10,456 bases of DNA from JBAXTU01 sp037130015 (GCA_037130015.1 JBAXTU010000027.1:1-10456), one strand, 5' to 3'. Counted from the first letter of the stretch, positions 1-6,140 are shown. A program made the numbers and translations. The notes: generated from the sequence alone by a model not told the origin.

Positions 1-133
1 ATATTACATCTTTTTAATTTTTTGTTCAAATTTGGTATTTTAGATGGTTTTTGTGTGTTTTTTGGAGTTATGCACCTTTTTTCTTTTTATTTGTCTCTTT
101 CTTTTCTTTCTCTTATAGCTAGGCATTTTTTTC

Positions 134-198
134 TGCCCTCCCGCCGTCATCCCCGTCCCCGATCGCGGTCGAGGATAAACTCCGGCGGGGATCCAGTC
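134..198. repeat. GC-rich REP-like palindromic island
   Basis: A GC-rich block sits inside poly-T/A DNA. It has the form GTCATCCCCG ... CGGGGATCCAGTC, with pairing arms ATCCCCG (149-155) and CGGGGAT (186-192). An alternative pairing is CCCGCCG (140-146) with CGGCGGG (183-189). Ends of this form are familiar from dispersed intergenic repeats in many bacteria, including CPR genomes. The interior carries a GATCGCGGTC motif. Only this one copy is in the window, so calling it a repeat rests on family resemblance. Confidence 0.6.
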
Positions 199-221
199 TT
201 TTTATAATTATTTTTCTTTTA

Positions 222-248
222 TAATCCCTGTTTTTACTTTTTCTTTTT
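222..248. repeat. 27-bp direct repeat, copy 1
   Basis: Identical to 6141-6167. The core is TAATCCCTG, then T5, then ACTTTTTC, then T5. The other copy spans the last lysine codons, the stop codon and the 3' flank of the surface-protein gene. This copy therefore looks like a stranded gene end, read on the minus strand as Lys-Lys-Lys-Lys-stop. The low complexity of the T-rich half weakens the case, but the shared TAATCCCTG is not low complexity. Confidence 0.55.
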
Positions 249-289
249 TAGACTTAGTTTTGTCCTTTCTTTTTTATAAAATATCTCTT

Positions 290-311
290 GTTCTTTCATA
301 ACTGAAAGAAC
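290..311. repeat. Perfect 9-bp inverted repeat (hairpin)
   Basis: GTTCTTTCA (290-298) and TGAAAGAAC (303-311) are exact reverse complements around a 4-base loop TAAC. No T-tract follows on either strand, so it is not a convincing intrinsic terminator. It could be an operator or an RNA hairpin. No gene next to it shows which. Confidence 0.5.
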
Positions 312-315
312 CAAA

Positions 316-438
316 GGTTTTGTGGGTCGCAAATTCGCCTTTTACAAGAGTTATTAATACAGTCTAAATCGCGCTTCATTCCTCCGCCAGCTGGCGGATC
401 CACTCGCGCTTGGGCGAAGGTTGCGAACCCCCAAACCC
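316..438. repeat. MITE-like element with imperfect terminal inverted repeats
   Basis: The segment 321-339 (TGTGGGTCGCAAATTCGCC) is an imperfect reverse complement of 412-433, which carries GGGCGAAGG then TTGCGAACCCCCA. The similarity reaches outward to about 316 and 438. Between the arms is a perfect 16-bp palindrome, TCCGCCAGCTGGCGGA (383-398), and two copies of TCGCGCT. The arrangement resembles a small non-autonomous palindromic element. No target-site duplication or transposase is visible, so the element call is tentative. Confidence 0.4.
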
Positions 439-550
439 CCACGTCTGCTAAAATTGTCGTGCGAAACATTCTATTAAATCTTTTAGAAAGCACTTATATA
501 TTTTTCTAATAACTTAAATGCAATTACTCTTGGCTTAAAGCGATTCTTCC

Positions 551-580
551 ACTCGGCCTTGAGGCCTCGGTCGGAATGAC
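551..580. repeat. GC-rich palindromic island ending GGAATGAC
   Basis: A short GC-rich block with GGCCT (555-559) facing AGGCC (562-566) and ending in TCGGAATGAC. The reverse complement begins GTCATTCCGA, a common start of dispersed intergenic repeats in bacteria. It is isolated in AT-rich DNA and has no coding sense. Confidence 0.5.
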
Positions 581-793
581 AAAGAAGTAGTTGACTTAAA
601 TTAATATAGAATTCTGGAATGGTGGCCGGAGTGAATAGAAAAAAAGTAAAAACTAGTGTTAAAAATGAAATTAATTTAAAAATAAAGAATAAAAAAACAT
701 AAAAAAATAATTGTTTAAAATAACCCAATAAAAAGGGCCAGTTTCATATTTATCTGAATTTAGCCAAAAAAAAGTTTCAACAGCCTGAGGAAA

Positions 794-818
794 AGATTTG
801 TCTAGACATGTCTAGACA
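794..818. repeat. Doubled palindrome, left copy
   Basis: AGATTTG is followed by TGTCTAGACA twice in tandem (799-808 and 809-818). Each 10-mer is a perfect palindrome, and so is the 20-bp whole. The full 25 bases recur at 974-998, exactly 180 bp away. Four TGTCT half-sites at one-turn spacing suggest cooperative binding of a dimeric protein. The identity of that protein is unknown. Confidence 0.75.
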
Positions 819-839
819 TTTCTCCCCCTATATCACAGC

Positions 840-869
840 TTATCCACAGTAATCCACAGATGTGTATAA
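840..869. promoter_or_regulatory. Cluster of three DnaA boxes
   Basis: TTATCCACA (840-848, plus) matches the TTATNCACA consensus exactly. TAATCCACA (850-858, plus) differs at one base. TGTGTATAA (861-869) is TTATACACA on the minus strand, again a perfect match. Spacing is 1 and 2 bases, so box centres are about 10 and 11 bp apart, on roughly one face of the helix. Such density is very unlikely by chance in 30 bp. Confidence 0.7.
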
Positions 870-973
870 AACTTTTTTAAGATAAATTTGCTAAATTTAA
901 GCAAAAATAAAAAATATGCTAAAAGTATGATATGTCTTTCACATGAAGATTTGATAACAAGTTGAAAAGTATG

Positions 974-998
974 AGATTTGTCTAGACATGTCTAGACA
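974..998. repeat. Doubled palindrome, right copy
   Basis: The same 25 bases as 794-818, in the same orientation, with TGTCTAGACA at 979-988 and 989-998. A further AGATTTG lies at 947-953 without the palindromes. It sits just upstream of the hairpin at 1007-1044. Confidence 0.75.
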
Positions 999-1006
999 GA
1001 AGTATT

Positions 1007-1046
1007 AAAAAACTACCTCCTATTAATTTAAGAAGTAGTTTTTTAT
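1007..1046. terminator. Intrinsic terminator-like hairpin
   Basis: AAAAAACTAC (1007-1016) pairs perfectly with GTAGTTTTTT (1035-1044), followed by a T-rich tail to about 1052. The A-tract on the left and T-tract on the right would let it act in both directions. No gene in the window ends into it from the left. It would insulate the origin-like region from transcription coming from either side. Confidence 0.6.
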
Positions 1047-1059
1047 TTTTTTATGTTCT

Positions 1060-1100
1060 CGACAGCCTGCCTGCCGGTAGGCAAGGAATCGGACCTGTGG
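1060..1100. repeat. GC-rich palindromic island (TGCCTGCCGGTAGGCA)
   Basis: TGCCT (1068-1072) and AGGCA (1079-1083) frame a near-palindrome around GCCGGT. Similar GC-rich palindromes are scattered in AT-rich CPR intergenic regions. There is only one copy here, between two terminator-like hairpins. Confidence 0.5.
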
Positions 1101-1136
1101 CCTGTTATAGAGGAGTATTTTGTTTACCATAGATTA

Positions 1137-1168
1137 AAAAACAGCCCCAAATTATTGGGACTGTTTTT
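1137..1168 (-). terminator. Terminator of the 186-residue membrane protein gene
   Basis: AAAAACAG (1137-1144) pairs with CTGTTTTT (1161-1168), with one mismatch and then CCCAA with TTGGG. Read on the minus strand, the hairpin follows the stop codon within 3 bases and ends in a T run. It matches an intrinsic terminator for the gene at 1171-1731. Confidence 0.75.
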
Positions 1169-1170
1169 AG

Positions 1171-1731
1171 TTAAATATGGTTGGTTATACCTTCTTTTAT
1201 TCCTTTGCTGTTAAATAACTTTTTAATTTCATTAATGTCTTTGACATTTATATATGTTTTGAAGTCTGTCGGAGCAGAGTTGTTATTTTTTAGTTTCTTA
1301 GTAAGAAGGTATAAAAAAGTTATTTTTCTCGTGTAATAAGGGTATTGGATTTGATAGGCTTTAATATCTGACCATTCATATTGACTTTCAATATTTCCCA
1401 TTAAGACATAAATGCCATTATTTTCATATATTTTTGAGCCAGAGTTATTTTTGATGAATAAAGAGCCAATAATAAAATAAAGCAATATTGGATAGCCAAA
1501 AAGTAAAGTTAATCCAAATGGGTCGCCATAACAACCAGCCAAATGAAAAGAAAAAGTACTATTAAAGAAAGGCAGTATGCACCATTTAAATTTGTCTACA
1601 ATAACTCCAGGATAAACAAGTAGGAATATTAAAACCATTATACTTAGTATAAATAGTGTTATATTTCTTCTTCTTTTGTATGATAAAAAACATTCAAATA
1701 GTAGGTTATCATTTTTTGTTACCAATTCCAT
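1171..1731 (-). CDS. Small two-helix membrane protein, function unknown
   Basis: A 186-residue protein I cannot assign to a named family. It has a basic N-terminus (KRRR at 19-22), a hydrophobic helix at about 24-45, a loop with Cys51 and Cys67, a second helix at about 71-93, and a soluble C-terminal part (about 98-186) with alternating hydrophobic residues and an EWSDI motif. By the positive-inside rule both ends are cytoplasmic and the Cys-containing loop is outside. The tail recalls the small beta-rich cytoplasmic domains of YcxB-like or bacterial PH-like proteins, but that is only a resemblance. The start ATG has no Shine-Dalgarno sequence. A good extended -10 element just upstream would start the mRNA almost at the ATG. 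A strong terminator follows. It lies 56 bases downstream of tRNA-Arg on the same strand. Confidence 0.75.
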   Translation of the reverse strand: MELVTKNDNLLFECFLSYKRRRNITLFILSIMVLIFLLVYPGVIVDKFKWCILPFFNSTFSFHLAGCYGDPFGLTLLFGYPILLYFIIGSLFIKNNSGSKIYENNGIYVLMGNIESQYEWSDIKAYQIQYPYYTRKITFLYLLTKKLKNNNSAPTDFKTYINVKDINEIKKLFNSKGIKEGITNHI

Positions 1732-1738
1732 ATTTTTA

Positions 1739-1747
1739 ATTATATCA
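1739..1747 (-). promoter_or_regulatory. Extended -10 promoter, probably leaderless transcript
   Basis: On the minus strand this reads TGATATAAT, an extended -10 (TG-N-TATAAT) with a consensus hexamer. No -35 is evident at 17 bp. Transcription would begin about 6-7 bases downstream, at about 1732-1733, one or two bases before the ATG (1731-1729). This would give a leaderless mRNA for the membrane protein. Confidence 0.45.
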
Positions 1748-1787
1748 CAATAATTTTGCTTGCATAGTGATGTGGAAGTATCCTTTG

Positions 1788-1859
1788 TGTTTCCAGCAGG
1801 AATCGAACCTGCATCTAGGGCTTAGGAGTCCCTTGTTCTATCCGTTGAACTATGGAAAC
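1788..1859 (-). tRNA. tRNA-Arg (anticodon CCT)
   Basis: A complete 72-base cloverleaf on the minus strand: acceptor GTTTCCA/TGGAAAC, D stem GTTC/GAAC, anticodon loop CTCCTAA (anticodon CCT, reads AGG), variable loop AGAT, T stem GCAGG/CCTGC with loop TTCGATT, discriminator A. The 3' CCA is not encoded and must be added by a nucleotidyltransferase. The innermost anticodon-stem pair is A31-G39, a mismatch; the other four pairs are sound. The tRNA reads AGG, which occurs twice at the start of the gene at 2593. Confidence 0.93.
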
Positions 1860-1893
1860 GAATCCTTGAATTAATTCATCAAATGTTGTAAAA

Positions 1894-1899
1894 TATAAT
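1894..1899 (+). promoter_or_regulatory. Candidate -10 element for the MBL-lysine-rich-gyrA operon
   Basis: TATAAT matches the -10 consensus exactly and would start a transcript near 1906, giving a leader of about 29 bases to the ATG at 1935. No good -35 lies at 16-18 bp. A second, weaker candidate is TATAAC at 1920-1925, which would give an almost leaderless mRNA. Confidence 0.35.
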
Positions 1900-1934
1900 T
1901 GCATTCAAGCTTTAAAAACTATAACAGAAAAATT

Positions 1935-2585
1935 ATGATAATTCAATGGCTGGGACAGTCATGTTTTAAATTTCAGACAAAAAATAATGACCAAGAAATC
2001 ACGGTAATTACTGATCCGTATTCAGATTCTGACAAAAGAAAAATGTCCAAAGTACAAGTTGATATTGTGACAATTTCGCACGATCACCAAGATCATAATA
2101 ATTTAGATGCTATTAAAAATGATGATGTTTTTGTTATAAATGTTCCTGGAGAATACGAAACCAAGGGCGTTTTTGTTTTTGGTATTCCCGATTGGCACGA
2201 TGATAAAGAAGGCAAAGAGCGCGGTCAAAATACTTTGTACAAATTCAATATTGAAGATATGGATGTTTTGCACTTGGGAGATTTGGGGCGTGTGTTGCCA
2301 GATGAACAAATAGAAAGAATAGGTAATGTTGATGTTTTGTTAATCCCAGTTGGTGGCACCTATACTATTGATGCCAAAACAGCTGTAAAGGTAATGTCTC
2401 AATTGGAGCCAAAGATTGTTATTCCCATGCATTACAAACTGCCAGGTCAGACAGATAGCAAGTTGGCTAGTGTTGATGAATTTATCAAATTAAGCGGTTT
2501 AACAGCAGAAAACATGGATAAATTGAAAATTTTGAAAAAAGATTTACCCATGGAAGACACAAAATTAATTGTTTTAAATAATTAA
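1935..2585 (+). CDS. Metallo-beta-lactamase-fold hydrolase (UlaG/UPF0173-like)
   Basis: A 216-residue single-domain MBL-fold protein. The opening MIIQWLGQSCFKF is typical of the UlaG/UPF0173-like branch. Metal ligands are visible: the HxHxDH motif as H49-D-H51-Q-D53-H54, then H88 in PDWHDD, D116 in HLGDLG, and H166 in IPMHY. A two-metal site is therefore expected. The substrate is unknown; relatives include lactonases and general metal-dependent hydrolases. I chose the ATG at 1935 because the family begins with this M-I-x-x-W-L-G-Q-S-C motif. An upstream TTG at 1899 would add 12 residues but overlaps the -10 element. No signal peptide, so it is cytoplasmic. It is the first gene of an operon with the lysine-rich membrane protein (7-base gap) and gyrA. 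Confidence 0.9.
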   Translation: MIIQWLGQSCFKFQTKNNDQEITVITDPYSDSDKRKMSKVQVDIVTISHDHQDHNNLDAIKNDDVFVINVPGEYETKGVFVFGIPDWHDDKEGKERGQNTLYKFNIEDMDVLHLGDLGRVLPDEQIERIGNVDVLLIPVGGTYTIDAKTAVKVMSQLEPKIVIPMHYKLPGQTDSKLASVDEFIKLSGLTAENMDKLKILKKDLPMEDTKLIVLNN

Positions 2586-2592
2586 AATTATC

Positions 2593-3573
2593 ATGTCTAG
2601 GAGGACAACAATAAAAAAAACAAAAACAGAACCAATTAAACCTAAACCAGTTGCTAAAAAGAAAGTGATAAAAAAAACAGTAAAGAAGGCAATTAAAAAA
2701 GTGGTTGAAAAAAAGGTTGTTAAGGTTATTAAAAGAAAAAAGCCTGTAAAACCTGTAAAAAAGGTTGTTAAAAAGGAAATAGAACAAATTGAACCAGTTG
2801 TTGAGGTTGATAGTCCCATTGTTTATGATGAAAATGGCAAACCGTATGTGATTGTGAATCGTTATGAAGAAGAATTACAGCAAAGGACAAAGTTGGTTTG
2901 GTTGGTTGTAGGGTTTTTGGCTTTAATAGCCGTGATTTTTACTTTTTGGAGTATTAAAAAGAATTTTGATCTTAAAAATGGGCAGAGTTTGTCAGATTTG
3001 GGAAATCAAATAGGCCAAACTATTGAAAGTGCACAAACTCGTTTTAATGATATGACCACTGCCATTAAGGGCGCTTCGGAAAAATTATCTCAGGAACAGC
3101 AATTATTGGAATTAAAAAATAAAGTTTTGGCACAAATCCAAACCAATGAAGATATGGCTAGTTGGCCAGAACATTCATCTGATTTATTGGGGTTATCATT
3201 AAAATATCCTGAGGGCTGGACACAAACCGAAGATAATAGTGGATTAAAATTGCAAAGTTTTGTAGCCATTGACACACCCACGATTATGGCCAGCATTAAT
3301 GTTGAAAAATCAACTAGCACTGATTTGACATTGAATGGTTGGTTGAGTAATAATGCTCCCATTGAGCATGTGATTGCTACTTCAACTTTGATTATTGCTG
3401 AACAATCGGCTATAAAGTATGATTTTGGACAAATAGGAGATAATAATATTTATTATACCGTCTATATTGCCAAGCAAAATTCAATTTATACAATAAAAGT
3501 TTATTCCCAAAACGGCAAGGACGTGTATGAGCCGTTACTTAGTAAAATAATTTCAAGCATTAAATTAAAATAA
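2593..3573 (+). CDS. Membrane protein with lysine-rich cytoplasmic tail and PsbP-like outer domain
   Basis: A 326-residue protein of unknown function. Residues 1-62 hold 25 lysines, many in KK pairs every 3-5 residues with valine and proline, much like histone H1 or AlgP-type tails. An acidic linker follows (62-95), then one transmembrane helix at about 101-119, a polar, probably coiled-coil stretch (about 125-185), and a C-terminal domain (about 195-326) with the motif LSLKYPEGW, which recalls PsbP-like or similar lipid/cell-envelope domains common in CPR proteins. There is no signal peptide, and the basic tail predicts N-in topology, with the C-terminal domain outside. The ATG has no Shine-Dalgarno upstream; an AGGAGG occurs inside codons 3-4. 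It lies 7 bases after the MBL gene and 2 bases before gyrA. The lysine tail may bind DNA or RNA near the membrane; that is inference. Confidence 0.85.
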   Translation: MSRRTTIKKTKTEPIKPKPVAKKKVIKKTVKKAIKKVVEKKVVKVIKRKKPVKPVKKVVKKEIEQIEPVVEVDSPIVYDENGKPYVIVNRYEEELQQRTKLVWLVVGFLALIAVIFTFWSIKKNFDLKNGQSLSDLGNQIGQTIESAQTRFNDMTTAIKGASEKLSQEQQLLELKNKVLAQIQTNEDMASWPEHSSDLLGLSLKYPEGWTQTEDNSGLKLQSFVAIDTPTIMASINVEKSTSTDLTLNGWLSNNAPIEHVIATSTLIIAEQSAIKYDFGQIGDNNIYYTVYIAKQNSIYTIKVYSQNGKDVYEPLLSKIISSIKLK

Positions 3574-3575
3574 TT

Positions 3576-6077
3576 ATGGCTAAAAAAATATCCCGCCATC
3601 TGAAAAAAACAGAAAAATCAGATCCAGCCCCGTTTCAGGCAACTATGGATGTAGAGCAAGGAATTAGTGAACAAACAATTACCCAAGAAGTTCAGCAGTC
3701 ATATTTGGATTATGCTATGAGCGTCATCGTGTCACGTGCTTTGCCTGACGTGCGAGACGGTATGAAGCCGGTGCATCGCCGTGTTTTGTATGCTATGTGG
3801 GACATTGGTCTGAAAGCCAATGCCAAATTCCGCAAATCAGCCAATGTGGTTGGTGAAGTCATGGCCAAATATCATCCGCATGGTGATTCTTCTATTTATG
3901 ACACCATGGTTCGTTTGGCTCAGGATTTTTCTATGCGTCATCCGCTCGTCAATGGCCAAGGTAACTTTGGTTCTATGGATGGCGACAGCGCTGCAGCCAT
4001 GCGTTATACCGAGGCCAAGTTGTCAGCTATTGCTGAAGAAATGATGTTTGATATTGATAAAGATACTGTCAATTTTGTCCCTAATTATGACGGTGTGCAT
4101 TTGGAACCGACAGTTTTGCCGGCTAAATTGCCAAATTTATTGATTAATGGCGCTCAGGGCATTGCCGTGGGTATGGCCACTAATATTCCACCGCACAACT
4201 TGCGAGAAATTGTGGATGCGACCATGCATTTGATAGACAATCCAGACTGTGAATTTGATGAGTTATTAAAATTTGTCAAAGGGCCTGATTTTCCAACTGG
4301 TGGTATTATTTATAATAATAGTGATATTAAACAGGCGTATGCCACAGGTCGCGGTGGTGTGGTTTGTCGCGCCAAGACCGAGATTGAAGAAAACAAAAGC
4401 GGTTTTCAGATTGTGGTTTCAGAGATTACTTATCAAACCAACAAAGCAACACTACTAGAAAAGATTGCCGAGCTGGTGCGTGACAAAAGAATTGAAGGCA
4501 TTCGTGATTTGCGTGATGAATCAAACAAAGATGGTGTGCGCGTGGTCATTGAATTGAAACGTGATACTTATCCGAAAAAAATTCTCAATCAACTTTTCAA
4601 GCATACTCAACTTCAAGAGTCGTTTCATTTTAATATGTTGGCGCTGGTTGATGGCATTCAACCCAGGGTTTTGAATTTAAAAACTATTTTGGAAGAATAT
4701 ATCAAACATCGTCAGCAGATAGTCACTCGCCGTACGCAATATGATTTGAATAAGGCCAAGGATAGGGCTCATATTTTGGAAGGTTTGGTTTTGGCTTTGT
4801 CAAAAATTGATCAGGTCATTGAAACCATTAAAAAATCCAAAGACAAAGAGCAAGCTAAAATAAATTTGATTAACAAATTCAAATTATCCGAGAAGCAAGC
4901 CATAGCTATTTTGGAAATGCGGTTGCAACAATTGGCGAATTTGGAAAGAACCAAGATTGAAGACGAACTCAAAGAAAAAATGAAGTTGATTAAAGAATTG
5001 GAAACAATTTTGAAATCTCCTACTAAAATACTCGGAATTATCAAGGATGAAATTTTGGCGCTTAGAGAAAAATATGGCCAAGAAAGACGTACTCAAATTA
5101 TTTCGCATGGCGTTGATAGTTTTAAAATGGAAGATTTGGTGCCTGACGATGATATTATGGTAATGGTCACCACTGACGGCTATATCAAGCGTTTGCCTCC
5201 TGACACTTTCAAAGCTCAAGGACGTGGTGGTAAAGGCGTGATTGGACTGACTACTAAAGAAGAAGACACAGTTGATTTGTGTTTTATGACCACTACTCAT
5301 GCTGATATTTTGTTTTTTACTAATCGCGGACGTGTTTTCCAATTAAAGGGTTATGATTTGCCACAGGCCTCACGTACGGCCAAAGGCCAAGCCTTGGTGA
5401 ATTTCTTGCAACTTTCTCCCAATGAAAAAGTCTCGGCCATTTTGCCATCAAGTGAAATTGAAAATGATAAATTTTTAATAATGGTGACCAACAAGGGTAC
5501 CATGAAGAAAACTCCGATTGAAGATTTTTCTAATGTTCGTCGCTCTGGTTTAATTGCCATCAAATTAAAAAATGGTGATAACTTGCAATGGGTGCGATCA
5601 AGCAAGGGCGATGAAAATGTTATTCTCACTACGGCCGAAGGTCAGGCCATCAGATTCAAAGAAGCTGATGTTCGTTCTATGGGACGCAACGCCTCTGGTG
5701 TTCGCGGTATGAGATTAAAGAATAGCGACGAAGTAGTGGGTATGGGAATTTTTGAACCTGGAGATGATAAGACAGCCAAACTGCTGGTGATTATGGATAA
5801 AGGTTTTGGTAAACAAACCAAATTAAATTCTTATAAAATTCAAGGACGCGGTGGTAGTGGTATTAAGACCGCTAAAATAACATCAAAGACTGGAAAGATT
5901 GTTTCTTCGCATGTGGTACATGGCGATGAGCTTGATCTGATGGTGATGTCACACAAAGGCCAAGTGATTCGTTTGCCACTCAAAGCTGTTAATCTTTTGG
6001 GACGTGATACTCAAGGTGTGAGAGTGATGAGATTTAAGGAAGATAGCGATACGGTGGCGAATGTGACGCTGTTATAA
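3576..6077 (+). CDS. gyrA: DNA gyrase subunit A
   Basis: An 833-residue type IIA topoisomerase subunit that cuts and rejoins DNA and, with GyrB, introduces negative supercoils. A 30-residue charged N-terminal extension precedes SYLDYAMSVIVSRALPDVRDG. The catalytic pair is R143-Y144 in AAMRYTEAKL. The quinolone-determining region reads YHPHGDSSIYDT with S105 and D109, the wild-type residues at E. coli positions 83 and 87. The coiled-coil arm spans about 372-508. The GyrA box is QGRGGKG (548-554; usually QRRGGKG), which marks gyrase rather than ParC. Six pinwheel blades are visible from about 527 on, through repeats such as TTDGYIKRL, TNRGRVFQL, TNKGTMKKT, TAEGQAIRF, MDKGFGKQT and SHKGQVIRL. 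The acidic C-terminal tail of E. coli GyrA is absent. Last gene of a three-gene operon, probably translationally coupled (2-base gap), with a terminator after it. Confidence 0.97.
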   Translation: MAKKISRHLKKTEKSDPAPFQATMDVEQGISEQTITQEVQQSYLDYAMSVIVSRALPDVRDGMKPVHRRVLYAMWDIGLKANAKFRKSANVVGEVMAKYHPHGDSSIYDTMVRLAQDFSMRHPLVNGQGNFGSMDGDSAAAMRYTEAKLSAIAEEMMFDIDKDTVNFVPNYDGVHLEPTVLPAKLPNLLINGAQGIAVGMATNIPPHNLREIVDATMHLIDNPDCEFDELLKFVKGPDFPTGGIIYNNSDIKQAYATGRGGVVCRAKTEIEENKSGFQIVVSEITYQTNKATLLEKIAELVRDKRIEGIRDLRDESNKDGVRVVIELKRDTYPKKILNQLFKHTQLQESFHFNMLALVDGIQPRVLNLKTILEEYIKHRQQIVTRRTQYDLNKAKDRAHILEGLVLALSKIDQVIETIKKSKDKEQAKINLINKFKLSEKQAIAILEMRLQQLANLERTKIEDELKEKMKLIKELETILKSPTKILGIIKDEILALREKYGQERRTQIISHGVDSFKMEDLVPDDDIMVMVTTDGYIKRLPPDTFKAQGRGGKGVIGLTTKEEDTVDLCFMTTTHADILFFTNRGRVFQLKGYDLPQASRTAKGQALVNFLQLSPNEKVSAILPSSEIENDKFLIMVTNKGTMKKTPIEDFSNVRRSGLIAIKLKNGDNLQWVRSSKGDENVILTTAEGQAIRFKEADVRSMGRNASGVRGMRLKNSDEVVGMGIFEPGDDKTAKLLVIMDKGFGKQTKLNSYKIQGRGGSGIKTAKITSKTGKIVSSHVVHGDELDLMVMSHKGQVIRLPLKAVNLLGRDTQGVRVMRFKEDSDTVANVTLL

Positions 6078-6090
6078 AAATATTTTTTTA

Positions 6091-6122
6091 AAGAGACGCA
6101 ATTAAATTTGCGTCTTTTTTTT
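6091..6122 (+). terminator. Intrinsic terminator of the gyrA operon
   Basis: AGACGCAA (6094-6101) pairs with TTGCGTCT (6108-6115) around a 6-base loop, extended by A-U pairs, and is followed by an unbroken T run to 6122. It begins 13 bases after the gyrA stop. The opposing surface-protein gene ends at 6153. On that strand the same hairpin lacks a T-tract, so it would stop minus-strand transcription poorly. Confidence 0.85.
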
Positions 6123-6140
6123 ATTTTAATAAATTTTATT

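Larger units (their letters stand above)
799..998. other. Candidate replication origin (oriC-like region)
   Basis: In about 200 bp this region combines two identical doubled palindromes at its edges (799-818 and 979-998), three clustered DnaA boxes (840-869), and a roughly 90-bp AT-rich stretch (870-960) directly beside the boxes that could serve as a duplex-unwinding element. That order of boxes beside AT-rich DNA is the general layout of bacterial origins, and gyrA, often origin-proximal, lies 2.6 kb away. Against it: dnaA and dnaN are not in the window, and I could not identify a clear DnaA-trio. A DnaA-regulated promoter or DnaA-titration site is the main alternative. Confidence 0.5.
1..1170. 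other. Gene-free region with origin-like cluster and palindromic islands
   Basis: I see no convincing protein gene here. Short open frames (for example 22-207 plus, 296-493 minus and 483-728 minus) cross palindromic islands or homopolymer runs and show no recognisable domain. The stretch is very AT-rich apart from GC-rich islands near 134-198, 371-438, 551-580 and 1060-1100. It also holds a hairpin at 290-311, the DnaA-box cluster at 840-869, two copies of a doubled palindrome, and two terminator-like hairpins at its right end. A structured RNA gene cannot be excluded, but I recognise none. Confidence 0.7.

Noticed and set aside
296..493. Minus-strand open frame of 65 residues
   Set aside because: It runs through the palindromic element at 316-438, has no domain, and its composition follows the repeat.
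974..998. AGACATGTCT inside the doubled palindrome resembles a p53 half-site
   Set aside because: It follows by chance from the tandem palindromes; p53 is a metazoan factor.
794..998. CRISPR-like array of repeated units
   Set aside because: There are only two copies, the spacing is 180 bp with DnaA boxes between, and no cas gene is seen. Nothing else in the window looks like an array.
1899..1934. Upstream TTG start that would extend the MBL-fold protein by 12 residues
   Set aside because: It overlaps the TATAAT element at 1894-1899, and the family motif begins at the ATG at 1935.
2485..2819. Open frames antisense to the lysine-rich region, rich in Phe and Thr
   Set aside because: They are the mirror of AAA-rich lysine codons in the real gene and show no independent features.
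3576..6077. ParC (topoisomerase IV) instead of GyrA
   Set aside because: The GyrA box QGRGGKG and six pinwheel blades favour gyrase. The changed second residue and missing acidic tail are noted but do not outweigh this.
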